A stretch of DNA of 64,000 nt, from positions 1 through 64,000 of the forward strand of contig JAHHRR010000003.1 in the NCBI GenBank assembly GCA_020025655.1. The letters are read 5' to 3'. Below, one piece after another: positions 16,189-24,531 of the stretch (the first letter of the stretch is position 1; each line of letters opens with the position of its first letter). The position numbers were made by a program, and so were the translations under genes. The notes under the pieces are model-generated. The model ran no database searches, was not told where the DNA came from, and saw only the letters and a list, made by a program, of their open reading frames with translations. Origin of the DNA: Oscillospiraceae bacterium. Its GTDB lineage: Bacteria > Bacillota > Clostridia > Oscillospirales > Oscillospiraceae.

Positions 16189-16968
16189 ATGAAAAAGTTA
16201 AAGCTCGGTATATTAGGCAGCGGTTTTCTGGCTGAAATTATCGCCGACGCATGGAAAAACGGCTTTCTGGATGAATACGAACTTGTAGGAATCACCGGAC
16301 GAAACGCCGAAACCGCAGAAAAGCTTGCAAATAAAGTAGGAACCGCCGCTTGCAGCAGCATTGATGAGCTGCTTGCTCTCAAACCCGATTACATTGCAGA
16401 AGCTGCATCAGTAGCCGCAGTTAAAAATAATGCTCTTAAAATTCTGTCCTCCGGCAGCAGCATGGTAGTGCTTTCAATAGGTGCTTTCGCTGATGACGAT
16501 TTTTATGCAGAGGTCAGAAAGACCGCCGCAGCCAATGGCACCAGAGTACATATTGCCTCCGGCGCAGTAGGCGGCTTCGATGTATTGCGCACAGTTTCTC
16601 TTATGGGTGAAGCAAAATCTGAAATCTGCACCCACAAGGGCCCTAACTCTTTAAGAAATACGCCGCTTTTTGAGGACCGTCTCATGGATGAAGAAGCAGA
16701 AGTGTTCTCCGGAAACGCCAGAGAAGCAATCGCACTGCTTCCCACGAAGGTTAATGTTGCTGTTGCCGCTTCTCTCGCTACTACCGGCCCCGGTAACACC
16801 CATGTCAGCATAAACAGCGTTCCCGGTTTTGTCGGTGATGACCACAAAATTACGGCTGAGATTGACGGCGTTAAAGCTGTTGTTGATATCTATTCAAGCA
16901 CCAGTGCAATCGCCGGCTGGAGTGTCGTGGCAGCTTTGAGAAACATTGTTTCACCTATCGTATTTTAA
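16189..16968 (+). CDS. nadX: L-aspartate dehydrogenase family protein
   Basis: A 259-residue NAD(P)-dependent dehydrogenase. An N-terminal Rossmann motif (LGILGSGFLAEIIA, residues 6-19) is followed by the aspartate-dehydrogenase/DUF108 signatures SGAVGGFDVLRT and LPTKVNVAVAASLATTGPG, matching the family in length and order. The reaction is oxidation of L-aspartate, which can feed quinolinate for NAD synthesis or run backwards to fix ammonia. nadA and nadC are not adjacent, so the pathway role is an inference. GGAGG lies 8 nt before the ATG. An imperfect hairpin (16038-16066) lies in the leader. The gene stands alone, closed by a bidirectional terminator shared with the converging tRNA. Confidence 0.85.
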   Translation: MKKLKLGILGSGFLAEIIADAWKNGFLDEYELVGITGRNAETAEKLANKVGTAACSSIDELLALKPDYIAEAASVAAVKNNALKILSSGSSMVVLSIGAFADDDFYAEVRKTAAANGTRVHIASGAVGGFDVLRTVSLMGEAKSEICTHKGPNSLRNTPLFEDRLMDEEAEVFSGNAREAIALLPTKVNVAVAASLATTGPGNTHVSINSVPGFVGDDHKITAEIDGVKAVVDIYSSTSAIAGWSVVAALRNIVSPIVF

Positions 16969-16975
16969 TAAAAAG

Positions 16976-17008
16976 AAAAAGCACTGTGTATAAAACACAG
17001 TGCTTTTT
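16976..17008. terminator. Bidirectional terminator between nadX and tRNA-Arg
   Basis: Stem GCACTGTGT/ACACAGTGC (16981-16989 with 16995-17003) flanked by A5 on the left and T5-6 on the right. It ends both the plus-strand nadX transcript and the minus-strand tRNA-Arg transcript. Confidence 0.92.
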
Positions 17009-17085
17009 TGGTATGCCCGACGGGATTCGAACCCACGACCTTCAGAGTCGGAGTCTGACACTCTATCCAGCTGAGCTACGGGCAC
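17009..17085 (-). tRNA. tRNA-Arg (anticodon CCG)
   Basis: Minus strand, 77 nt including an encoded CCA. Acceptor GTGCCCG pairs with CGGGCAT (one G-U); D-arm GCTC...GAGT; anticodon arm TCAGA-CTCCGAC-TCTGA gives CCG, reading the rare arginine codon CGG; T-loop TTCGAAT. Its promoter is at 17169-17197. Confidence 0.97.
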
Positions 17086-17116
17086 ATATAAGCTGTACCC
17101 TGCATAAACATGAGCA

Positions 17117-17145
17117 TTTACAAAAGATGCCCGTTTTGTTATAAT
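17117..17145 (+). promoter_or_regulatory. Promoter of the aldo/keto reductase-apbE-recG operon
   Basis: TTTACA (17117-17122), 17-nt spacer, TATAAT (17140-17145). The predicted start, near 17152, faces that of the tRNA-Arg promoter about 10 bp away. Confidence 0.75.
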
Positions 17146-17168
17146 GATGGGTACGAATTACTTTAGGT

Positions 17169-17197
17169 ATTATAGCAAAGTTCCTTTATAAAGTAAA
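17169..17197 (-). promoter_or_regulatory. Promoter of tRNA-Arg
   Basis: On the minus strand TTTACT (17192-17197), 17-nt spacer, TATAAT (17169-17174). The leader to the mature tRNA is about 75 nt. Confidence 0.8.
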
Positions 17198-17264
17198 TAG
17201 CTGTTTTAATTTTTATCCTTGTGTGATAAAATGGCTTTGAAAATTCATTATATGCAGGGGGCTT

Positions 17265-18296
17265 ATGATGAAAAAAATCAGACTCGGTAAATCCGGCCTT
17301 ATGGTTACAAAATGTGCTATGGGATGTCTGCCGGTACAAAGATGTGATGAGGATTACGCTGTAAAACTGCTTCGTGCAGCATACGAAGGCGGAATCAATT
17401 TTTTTGACACTGCAAACGCCTATACTGACAGTGAAAGAAAAATCGGTCTTGCTCTGGCCGATGTAAGGGATAAAATAGTTATCTCAACCAAAAGCGCTGC
17501 AAGAGACAAAGCAGGGGTTCTGGAGCATATTGAAAACAGCCTCAGAACAATGAAAACCGACTATATTGATCTTTTCCAGTTTCATCAGGTGCCCGATATG
17601 CCTGATATAAACGATCCTGACGGAGCCTTTGCAGGTGCTTTGGAAGCAAAGCGCAGAGGCTGGATAGGCCATATAGGTGTAACCTCCCACAGGGTAAACG
17701 TCATCGAGGACTGTATAGCCTCCGGTAATTTTGAAACAGTTCAGTTTCCGTTCAGCTACATTTCAAGCGAACGTGATCTGGCACTGGCAGAAAAGGCAAA
17801 AAATGCCGATGTAGGTTATATAGCAATGAAGGGGCTTGCAGGCGGAATGCTCACCAATGCACGGGCTTGTCAGGCATTTATGAACTGTTACGATAACGTC
17901 GTACCCATCTGGGGTATTCAGAAAATGGAAGAGCTTTCTCAATGGCTGGAGCTTGCGGAAGAGGACGTTATTATGGATGAGGCAACCGCCGGTTTTATAA
18001 AGCAGGAACGTCAGGAGCTTTCCGGTTCTTTCTGCCGCAGCTGCGGCTACTGTATGCCATGTACCGTGGGGATTGAAATAAGAAACTGCGCAAGAATGAA
18101 TATGCTGCTTCGACGCTCTCCCTGGCAACAGTACATGACAGATGAATGGAAGTCGAAGATGGAGAAAATCGAAGACTGCATAGGCTGCGGCCTTTGCAGC
18201 AGCAAGTGTCCCTATGAGCTGGACACTCCCAATCTCCTAAAATATATGTTAAAGGATTACAGAGAATTTTATGAATCACACAAACACCTTATCTAA
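17265..18296 (+). CDS. Aldo/keto reductase with C-terminal ferredoxin-like domain
   Basis: A 343-residue protein. The N-terminal 240 or so residues are an aldo/keto reductase barrel (LGKSGLMVTKCAMG, then NFFDTANAYTDSE with the catalytic Asp/Tyr region, then DYIDLFQFHQVPD). The C-terminal 90 residues carry cysteine clusters CRSCGYCMPC and CIGCGLCSSKC, the second typical of a [4Fe-4S] centre. This combined layout is common in Clostridia, and its substrates are undefined. The iron-sulfur tail suggests exchange of electrons with ferredoxin rather than only NAD(P)H. Two ATGs in tandem follow a GGGGG site. It is the first gene of an operon with apbE, overlapping it by 26 bp, and recG. Confidence 0.9.
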   Translation: MMKKIRLGKSGLMVTKCAMGCLPVQRCDEDYAVKLLRAAYEGGINFFDTANAYTDSERKIGLALADVRDKIVISTKSAARDKAGVLEHIENSLRTMKTDYIDLFQFHQVPDMPDINDPDGAFAGALEAKRRGWIGHIGVTSHRVNVIEDCIASGNFETVQFPFSYISSERDLALAEKAKNADVGYIAMKGLAGGMLTNARACQAFMNCYDNVVPIWGIQKMEELSQWLELAEEDVIMDEATAGFIKQERQELSGSFCRSCGYCMPCTVGIEIRNCARMNMLLRRSPWQQYMTDEWKSKMEKIEDCIGCGLCSSKCPYELDTPNLLKYMLKDYREFYESHKHLI

Positions 18297-19347
18297 AAAA
18301 AGCAGAAGGAAAATCTGTTCTTCTCTGCTTCTTCTGGTACTTTGCTTCTCTATGGTGCTGTCTCTCAGCGGCTGCGGCGAGGCAAAGATGGCTCAGAAGC
18401 AGGTTTTTGCAATGGATACCATAATGACGCTTACCGCTTATGGTAAAAACGGCGAAGAAGGTATCGATGCCGCTCAGGCCGTTATTACTTCCCTTGATAA
18501 AATGCTTGACCCTGAGCTTCCCACCAGTACAACCTATGCAATCAACAATGCAAACGGCGGAAATGTAGCCATCTCAGGTCAGGTCGCTCAGATGCTGACT
18601 GACGCAAAGCTTGTTTACGACAGAAGCGGCGGAGCTCTTGACCTTTCTATATATCCGCTCGTTAAGCTCTGGGGCTTTATCGACAGCAAGTATTACGTTC
18701 CCAGTGACGAAGAGATTTTAGCTGAGCTTCCAAAGCTGTGCTTTAACAAGGTCAATATAACCAGCTTCCCCAGCTCCGGTTCATTTGCTGTCTCTCTTCC
18801 CCCCGGTGCGCAGATAAGCTTCGGCGCTGTCGCTAAAGGCTGTGCTGCCGAAAATGCCATCGAGGCAATGCGTCAGTCCGGTGTTACAAGCGGTATCATC
18901 TCACTGGGAGGTAATGTTCAGACTCTCGGTGTAAAGCCCGACGGGAGCAACTGGAACATAGCTGTTCAGGACCCCAACAATCCCTCCAGTCATCTGGGTG
19001 TTTTGAGTCTGGGCGAAACCGCAGTTGTAACCAGCGGTTCATATCAGCGTTTCTTTGAGGGTATGGACGGCAAAACCTATCATCATATTATAAATCCCAC
19101 TACCGGATACCCCACCGCCAACAATCTTGTATCAATGACAATTATCTGTGACGATGGCACAATGGCTGACTGTCTGTCTACCGCAATGTTCGTTCTCGGT
19201 GAGGCAAAGGCTCTCAACTACTGGAGAACCTACGGCGGTTTTGAAATGATTATGGTCAAAAAAGATAACAGCATCGTTTGCACAAAAGGTCTTATGGAAA
19301 AATTCACCCTTGCAAACGATAACTACACCTTGAAGTTTTCTGAGTAA
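18271..19347 (+). CDS. apbE: FAD:protein FMN transferase, lipoprotein
   Basis: A 358-residue ApbE-family protein that moves FMN from FAD onto a threonine of target proteins such as RnfG/NqrC or secreted flavoproteins. It has a signal sequence ending in a lipobox (LSLSGC, Cys at about residue 35), so it works on the outer face of the membrane. Family landmarks are FAMDTIMTLTAYG, FGAVAKGCAAENAIE, GIISLGGNVQTLG and the Mg2+/active-site region HHIINPTTGYP with DCLSTAMFVLG. Its start lies 26 bp inside the aldo/keto reductase gene. No flavinylation target or rnf operon is in the window. Confidence 0.95.
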   Translation: MNHTNTLSKKSRRKICSSLLLLVLCFSMVLSLSGCGEAKMAQKQVFAMDTIMTLTAYGKNGEEGIDAAQAVITSLDKMLDPELPTSTTYAINNANGGNVAISGQVAQMLTDAKLVYDRSGGALDLSIYPLVKLWGFIDSKYYVPSDEEILAELPKLCFNKVNITSFPSSGSFAVSLPPGAQISFGAVAKGCAAENAIEAMRQSGVTSGIISLGGNVQTLGVKPDGSNWNIAVQDPNNPSSHLGVLSLGETAVVTSGSYQRFFEGMDGKTYHHIINPTTGYPTANNLVSMTIICDDGTMADCLSTAMFVLGEAKALNYWRTYGGFEMIMVKKDNSIVCTKGLMEKFTLANDNYTLKFSE

Positions 19348-19349
19348 AA

Positions 19350-21404
19350 ATGCTTGAACTTAATTCAGATGTACGATTTTTAAAGGGAATAGGTGAGAAA
19401 AAGGCGCAGGCGCTAAATAAGCTCGGCGTCTTTTCTCTCTATGACCTTATTTCTTTTTTCCCCAGAAAATATGAGGACAGAAGTGTTTATAAGCCAATAG
19501 CTTTATGTCAAAACGGCGAAAACGTCTGTGTAAAGGCCCTTGTTGCTAATGTCCCAAGTCTTGCAAGGATTCGCAGGGGCATGGACATAGTTAAGCTCAA
19601 GGCCGTTGACGAAAGCGCCATGATGGACATTACATTCTTCAACCGCTCTTATGTGAAAAACCAGCTTTCTCAGGGTGAATCTTATGTTTTCTACGGGAAA
19701 GTTGAAGTCAGCGGCAAACACATAAGCATGGTTAACCCGCTCTTTGAACGTGAAGAGGGTGAACGCAGGATTACGGGGAAGATTTTCCCTGTATACAAGC
19801 TCAGCTCAGGGCTCAACCAGAGTGTTGTTTCCGGCGGCATTCGTCAGGCTCTTGATAACTGCCTTGAGGAAATTCCGGATGTTCTTCCTGATACTGTCCG
19901 CCAGAGCTGCCGGCTCTGTCAGGTTAAATATGCCTATGAAAACATTCATTTTCCCGCAGATTTCAAAGCTCTTGAAATTGCACGACGAAGACTCATTTTT
20001 GAAGAGCTTTTTGTCCTGTCCTGTGCTTTGGGACGTATAAGAAAAAACCGTGTAGATAAGCAGGGTATAAAATTCAGGAAATTTAACCTAGAGGAGTTTT
20101 ACAGTACACTCCCCTTTTCTCCCACTAACGCACAGCGCCGTGCAGTAAATGATGCAGTCGCTGATATGTGTTCAGGCAAAGAGATGAACAGGCTTGTTCA
20201 GGGTGATGTGGGCAGCGGTAAAACTCTGGTAGCTGCTGCTTTAATATGGTTTGCATGGAAGAACAATCTGTGCAGTGCATTTATGGCACCGACCGAAATA
20301 CTTGCTGCACAGCATTTTGAAACTCTTTCCGGCATACTCGCCCCGTTCGGTATGCATATCGGGAAGCTGACCGGTTCTATGACTGCAAAGGAAAAGCGTG
20401 AGGCAAAGGCTGCTTTGAAAGCTGGACAGTACGATCTGGTCATCGGTACTCACGCTCTTTTCAGCAGCGACGTTGAGTATTCAAATCTGGGTCTTATCGT
20501 AACTGATGAGCAGCACCGCTTCGGTGTTTCCCAGCGCTCAGCGCTGATTGGTAAAGGTAAAACCCCTCATGTACTTGTTATGTCTGCAACACCGATTCCC
20601 AGAACTCTGGCCCTTATTCTATATGGCGATCTGGATGTCTCGATCATTGATGAGCTTCCTCCGGGGCGTCAGAAAGTCGGTACTTTTGCTGTGGACGAGT
20701 CATACCGTCAGCGTCTTAATAACTTTATTTTAAAGCTTACAGGCGAAGGCCGTCAGGTTTTCGTTGTTTGCCCTATGGTGGAGGAAAACGAAGACCTCCC
20801 CATGAATTTAAAGTCAGCTGAGGAACACGCAAGAGAGCTTTCAGCTCTGTTTCCAAAACTTAAAACCGCCTGCGTACACGGCAAAATGAAGCCTAAGGAT
20901 AAAGATGCCATAATGGCCTCATTTGCCGCTGGTGATATTGATATATTGGTTGCAACCACAGTTATTGAGGTGGGTGTAGATGTGCCGAATGCCGCTTTGA
21001 TGATAGTCGAAAACGCAGAGCGTTTCGGACTTAGTCAGCTTCACCAGCTCCGTGGGCGTGTGGGTCGTGGTCAGTTTAAAAGCTACTGCGTTCTGGTTTC
21101 AGATTCCGATAACGAGGATACTCAGGCAAGGCTCAAAATCATGTGTAAAACAAATGATGGTTTTAAAATCTCTGAAGAGGATTTAAGACTCCGTGGCCCC
21201 GGTGACTTTTTCGGTTCACGCCAGTCGGGTCTGCCGGAAACGCATATTGCCGATCTGGGCGCTGACACTCTGGTGCTTCAGCAGGCTCAAAATGAAGCTT
21301 CTCTGGTTCTGGATTCTGATCCTGAACTGATTTTCCCCGAGCATAAAGCCCTTCGGGAGCGTATAGACAGTCTATTTCTGCAAAATTCAGACAGCTTTAA
21401 CTAA
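19350..21404 (+). CDS. recG: ATP-dependent DNA helicase RecG
   Basis: A 684-residue superfamily 2 helicase that remodels stalled forks and Holliday junctions. The wedge/OB-fold part (about 1-230) is followed by helicase motifs: GDVGSGKT (Walker A, near 287), a TDEQHRFG DExH-type box (near 385), VMSATPIPRT, VIEVGVDVPNA and the motif VI region QLRGRVGRG. Length is normal for RecG. It begins 2 nt after the apbE stop with only a weak ribosome binding site, so translation is probably coupled. The link to redox genes upstream looks positional only. Confidence 0.97.
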   Translation: MLELNSDVRFLKGIGEKKAQALNKLGVFSLYDLISFFPRKYEDRSVYKPIALCQNGENVCVKALVANVPSLARIRRGMDIVKLKAVDESAMMDITFFNRSYVKNQLSQGESYVFYGKVEVSGKHISMVNPLFEREEGERRITGKIFPVYKLSSGLNQSVVSGGIRQALDNCLEEIPDVLPDTVRQSCRLCQVKYAYENIHFPADFKALEIARRRLIFEELFVLSCALGRIRKNRVDKQGIKFRKFNLEEFYSTLPFSPTNAQRRAVNDAVADMCSGKEMNRLVQGDVGSGKTLVAAALIWFAWKNNLCSAFMAPTEILAAQHFETLSGILAPFGMHIGKLTGSMTAKEKREAKAALKAGQYDLVIGTHALFSSDVEYSNLGLIVTDEQHRFGVSQRSALIGKGKTPHVLVMSATPIPRTLALILYGDLDVSIIDELPPGRQKVGTFAVDESYRQRLNNFILKLTGEGRQVFVVCPMVEENEDLPMNLKSAEEHARELSALFPKLKTACVHGKMKPKDKDAIMASFAAGDIDILVATTVIEVGVDVPNAALMIVENAERFGLSQLHQLRGRVGRGQFKSYCVLVSDSDNEDTQARLKIMCKTNDGFKISEEDLRLRGPGDFFGSRQSGLPETHIADLGADTLVLQQAQNEASLVLDSDPELIFPEHKALRERIDSLFLQNSDSFN

Positions 21405-21440
21405 AAAGAACCCGGAAGTCAGACTTCCGGGTTCTTTGAT
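21404..21440. terminator. Bidirectional terminator after recG
   Basis: A 13-bp stem AAGAACCCGGAAG/CTTCCGGGTTCTT (21406-21418 with 21424-21436). It ends recG and the converging kinase-like gene at 21455. Confidence 0.9.
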
Positions 21441-21454
21441 TTTAAGTTTTCAGT

Positions 21455-22057
21455 TTATTTCAGCGCTTCAAGGCAGGACTTAATTACCTGAACAGTACCG
21501 TCTACACCAAGCTTTCCGCTGTTAATGCAAATATCGAAATTACCTGCATCGCCCCAAAGCTGATCGGTATAATACTTGTAATAGCTGGCTCTGTCCTTGT
21601 CAACTTCCTTTATAAGCTTTTTAGCCTGATCCTCATTGAGGTTTTTACGCTTCATAATAGTTTTAATGCGGAAATCCTCATCAGCCATTATGAACACCTT
21701 AAACAGGTCCTTGCGGTTTCTCAGAATATAGTCTGCACAGCGGCCTACAAATATTCCGTTTCCCTGCTCGGCCAGCTTACGGATAGTATCAAACTGAACA
21801 GAAGCTACCTGCATACTGAGCCTGAAGCTCTCATGTATTCCCATATCATACATTCCCATATAGTGAGAGGTGGGGAAGATATAGGGAGATACTCGTTTTT
21901 CATCATTGGAAGCGAAAATTTCCTTACTGAAGCAGGAATTTTCTGCTGCATGATCTACGATTTCCTTATCATAGCAGGTATAACCCAGCTCTGCTGCTAA
22001 AGCTCTGGCAATATCACGACCATTGCTTCCGTGCTGTCTGCCGACTGTAATTATCAT
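21455..22057 (-). CDS. Cytidylate kinase-like family protein
   Basis: A 200-residue protein of the cytidylate-kinase-like (cmk2-type) family. The N-terminus MIITVGRQHGSNGRDIARALA holds a P-loop variant (GRQHGSNGR) instead of the usual GxxGxGKS, and the family motifs GYTCYDKEIVDHAA and FVGRCADYIL follow. These proteins resemble nucleoside monophosphate kinases, but their substrate is not established; a true cmk is expected elsewhere. GGAG lies 9 nt upstream of the ATG. It appears monocistronic. Confidence 0.85.
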   Translation of the reverse strand: MIITVGRQHGSNGRDIARALAAELGYTCYDKEIVDHAAENSCFSKEIFASNDEKRVSPYIFPTSHYMGMYDMGIHESFRLSMQVASVQFDTIRKLAEQGNGIFVGRCADYILRNRKDLFKVFIMADEDFRIKTIMKRKNLNEDQAKKLIKEVDKDRASYYKYYTDQLWGDAGNFDICINSGKLGVDGTVQVIKSCLEALK

Positions 22058-22166
22058 TGGGCAACGCTCCTTTCAACACTCTAGCTGATTATATTTTACC
22101 TGTTAGAGCCGAAAATTTCAAGTTATTATTGTATTAAAGTTTTTAGCAGATTTATAAATCTGTTCT

Positions 22167-22886
22167 TTAATTTTTCGCCGGCTTGTTAAGCTTTGCATCT
22201 GCTTTATGGAGCAGCGGAGATATGCGTTTATAAAGCAGGAAGGTGAGAAGAGAGACAATAACGCCCTTTAAGATATTAAAAGGAACAACCGCAAACAGTA
22301 CAAGTGTGCTGATGCTTGTAATTGAGCCGTTAACCTTTGTGCCCATATCCACTATCACTTCCAGAGGCATTCCGAAAAGCTCTGAGAACTTAGGCAGCAG
22401 ATAAACTGCATTAAATATGCTGCCGAAAATTGTCATTATCACTGTTCCGAGAACCATACCCCATACAGCGGTTTTTTTACCGGGCTTTGCATGGTAGATA
22501 ATGCTTGCAGGCAAAACCATTGAGCAGCCTACAAAGAAGTTTGCAAAGTCACCGACATAAGCGGTTGTCGTTCCCTTTAAAAGGAGCTTAATTGCAATTT
22601 TAAGAAGCTCTGATATAACACCTGCCACGGGTCCCAGATAGAAGGTGCAAATAAGTACCGGTATCTCACTCAGGTCAAGCTTATAAAATCCGGGTGCAAA
22701 GAACAGGGGGATTTCAATAAGCATCAGTACGCCTGCCATTGCAGAAAAAACGGCAGTATAACTTATATAATGTGTCTTTGTGAAAGGTTTGCGGTCTTTA
22801 CAGAGAAATTTCTCAAACAATGCCGCAACAACAATAATTGCTGCAAAAATTGCAAGACACGTCAGTACAAATCCTAGGTTTTTCAT
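22167..22886 (-). CDS. ribU: Riboflavin ECF transporter substrate-binding subunit
   Basis: A 239-residue membrane protein starting MKNLGFVLTCLAIF at 22886 (GGAGG upstream); a longer reading to 22967 would translate the riboswitch terminator. After one extra N-terminal helix come about six membrane segments with the RibU landmarks FKTHYISYTA-like opening, LIEIPLFFAPGFYKLDLSEIP (read in two parts) and GDFANFFVGCSM. It captures riboflavin and docks with the shared EcfAAT energy module, which is not encoded here. An FMN riboswitch and terminator directly upstream support the substrate. Expression should fall when FMN is plentiful. Confidence 0.93.
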   Translation of the reverse strand: MKNLGFVLTCLAIFAAIIVVAALFEKFLCKDRKPFTKTHYISYTAVFSAMAGVLMLIEIPLFFAPGFYKLDLSEIPVLICTFYLGPVAGVISELLKIAIKLLLKGTTTAYVGDFANFFVGCSMVLPASIIYHAKPGKKTAVWGMVLGTVIMTIFGSIFNAVYLLPKFSELFGMPLEVIVDMGTKVNGSITSISTLVLFAVVPFNILKGVIVSLLTFLLYKRISPLLHKADAKLNKPAKN

Positions 22887-22894
22887 AATTACCT

Positions 22895-22932
22895 CCAAAA
22901 AAACAAAACCCGAAGACCAGTGGTCTTCGGGT
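22895..22932 (-). terminator. FMN-riboswitch expression-platform terminator
   Basis: Minus-strand hairpin ACCCGAAGAC/GTCTTCGGGT (22908-22932), followed by TTTTGTTTTTTT. It ends 10 nt before the ribU ribosome binding site. Confidence 0.92.
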
Positions 22933-22968
22933 AAGAATTTATATACTAATGAGCGCAGATTAAACAAA

Positions 22969-23074
22969 ATCTTCTCTCATCCAGACTTTAACTGTCGGTA
23001 CCGGAATTTCACCGGTTCATGCATAAGCTTGCGGACTTTACCGCCGGTCGGGAATAACACCCTGCCCTGAAGAC
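22969..23074 (-). promoter_or_regulatory. FMN riboswitch (RFN element)
   Basis: The minus strand shows the conserved RFN blocks in order: TCTTCAGGGCAGGGTG, then ATTCCCGACCGGCGGTAAAG, then AAGTCCGC, GAACCGGTGAAATTCCGGT, ACCGACAGTTAAAGTC and GGATGAGAGAAGA. FMN binding should favour the downstream terminator and shut ribU off. Confidence 0.97.
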
Positions 23075-23080
23075 AATAAA

Positions 23081-23109
23081 ATTATATCACCTGATTATTC
23101 TTTTGACAA
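23081..23109 (-). promoter_or_regulatory. Promoter of the ribU riboswitch transcript
   Basis: On the minus strand TTGTCA (23104-23109), 17-nt spacer, TATAAT (23081-23086). Its -35 box overlaps that of the divergent plus-strand promoter. Confidence 0.85.
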
Positions 23110-23131
23110 GTGTCTTTTTATAGCTTACAAT
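23103..23131 (+). promoter_or_regulatory. Promoter of the SLOG-family gene
   Basis: TTGACA (23103-23108), 17-nt spacer, TACAAT (23126-23131). It shares the TTGACAAG segment with the ribU promoter -35 on the opposite strand. Confidence 0.85.
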
Positions 23132-23174
23132 ATCTGTAATTCACTTAAAGCTGTATTACATAGGTGGTGTCTAA

Positions 23175-23675
23175 ATGGATGAACGTGAACTGAGCTGCTG
23201 TTTTACCGGTCATCGTCCGGTAAAGCTTCCCTGGGGTGCAAACGAAAATGACGAGCGCTGTATCGCTCTGAAGGAAGAGATTTTTCACAGGCTGGAAGGT
23301 ATATACGAAAGCGGATACCGATATTTTATCTCCGGCATGGCTATTGGCTGCGATATGTATTTTACAGAGGCGGTTCTGAAACTAAAAAAAATTCATCCTG
23401 ATGTAAAGCTTGAAGCCGCAATTCCCTGCGGAAACCAGCCTGATAAATGGCCGCTTGCACAGCGTCTGCGCTATAACAGTCTTATAGACAGCTGTGACAG
23501 TGTCAAGGTTTTACAGACAAACTACACCCCGGACTGTATGATGCGCCGTAATTATTATATGGTCGATAAATCTTCTCTGCTCCTCGCCTGTTATGACGGT
23601 TTTCCCGGCGGCACAATGAAAACTATTCTGTACGCCAAAAGGCAGGGGCTTAAAACTATAATAATTGATATCTAA
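23175..23675 (+). CDS. SLOG family protein (DUF1273/YpsA-like)
   Basis: A 166-residue protein with the SLOG Rossmann-like fold. CCFTGHRPVKLPWG opens the chain, ISGMAIGCDMYFTEAVL follows near residue 52 as the likely nucleotide-binding turn, and MRRNYYMVDKSSLLLACYDG and GGTMKTILYAKRQG complete the family pattern. SLOG proteins bind nucleotide-derived ligands; YpsA/GpsB-linked and TIR-linked members exist, but this stand-alone form has no assigned function. GGTGG precedes the ATG. A single-gene unit with its own promoter and terminator. Confidence 0.85.
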   Translation: MDERELSCCFTGHRPVKLPWGANENDERCIALKEEIFHRLEGIYESGYRYFISGMAIGCDMYFTEAVLKLKKIHPDVKLEAAIPCGNQPDKWPLAQRLRYNSLIDSCDSVKVLQTNYTPDCMMRRNYYMVDKSSLLLACYDGFPGGTMKTILYAKRQGLKTIIIDI

Positions 23676-23707
23676 TGCTTCTTTCAGTTTCTGAATTTCA
23701 AGCACAC

Positions 23708-23749
23708 AGCAAAAAGCGATGTGACTTTTGTCACACCGCTTTTTATTTT
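23708..23749. terminator. Bidirectional terminator
   Basis: Stem AAAAAGCG-ATGTGAC paired with GTCACA-CCGCTTTTT (one mismatch), TTTT loop, flanked by A5 and T5. It ends the SLOG gene and the converging HAD gene. Confidence 0.88.
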
Positions 23750-23780
23750 AAATTCAATATTTAATTTGCAACGCAAAAAT

Positions 23781-24422
23781 TTATTTCAGCAGGATTTCCA
23801 GCAGCTCATCCATATCATCTGCTATAATATCAGCACCGGCTCTTTGCAGCTCGCCTTCCGCTGCGTAGCCGTACTTTACGCCAATACAGGGAACTGCACA
23901 CTGATGCGCACCCTCCACATCATACTTTGTATCGCCTACAAGAACCGCTTTTTCATCGTTCTTTCTAAGCTTTTCGAGTGCTGCCGTGAGAACCTCACGC
24001 TTGGAATTGTTATTTCCGTCAGGCATACTTCCGCATACAGCATCAAAATATCCCTTGATTCCCTCCTTCTCCAGAAGCTCTTCAGCCATATTCTGAGGCT
24101 TAGAGGTTGCAATGCCCAGAACCTTTCCGGCATCTTTAAGCTTTTTCAGCAGCTCAGGCATTCCGGGAAATACATGGCTTTCATAGATACCGACAGGCTT
24201 ATAGCGTTCTCTGAAATCCCGAACCGCCTGTTCGGCAGTCGGTCTGTCAAAGCCGTATTTTTCCATAAACATATCCACCAGCGGCGGGCCTGCAAAGCAC
24301 CTGAGTGAATCCAGCTGCGCATCTATTCCCTGTTTTTTCAGGGCATACTGAACCGATTTTGTTATACCCTCAACAGTATCATAAACGGTTCCGTCAAAAT
24401 CAAAAAGAATAATATCGTACAT
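23781..24422 (-). CDS. HAD-family phosphatase (phosphoglycolate phosphatase-like)
   Basis: A 213-residue haloacid dehalogenase-type phosphatase. Motif I DFDGTVYDT (residues 8-16) gives the nucleophilic aspartate, motif II GIATSKPQN, motif III lysine before VLVGDTKYDVEGA, and motif IV is that GDTKYD acid pair. A helical cap (about 18-80) puts it in the GPH/PgpB-like subfamily I. Substrates may include phosphoglycolate or nucleotides and cannot be told from sequence. GGAGG precedes the ATG. Monocistronic. Confidence 0.9.
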   Translation of the reverse strand: MYDIILFDFDGTVYDTVEGITKSVQYALKKQGIDAQLDSLRCFAGPPLVDMFMEKYGFDRPTAEQAVRDFRERYKPVGIYESHVFPGMPELLKKLKDAGKVLGIATSKPQNMAEELLEKEGIKGYFDAVCGSMPDGNNNSKREVLTAALEKLRKNDEKAVLVGDTKYDVEGAHQCAVPCIGVKYGYAAEGELQRAGADIIADDMDELLEILLK

Positions 24423-24531
24423 ATTTTACCTCCGTTTTTGAAATTATATATTGACCTTTCGGAGCTGTCAATCCCGGAAAGATTTCATAAAAGCTGCATA
24501 TAATAGATTAAAGGAATAAAAGGAGTGTTAT

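Noticed and set aside
22887..22967. Longer N-terminus for RibU
   Set aside because: It would translate the riboswitch terminator; GGAGG before 22886 fixes the shorter start.
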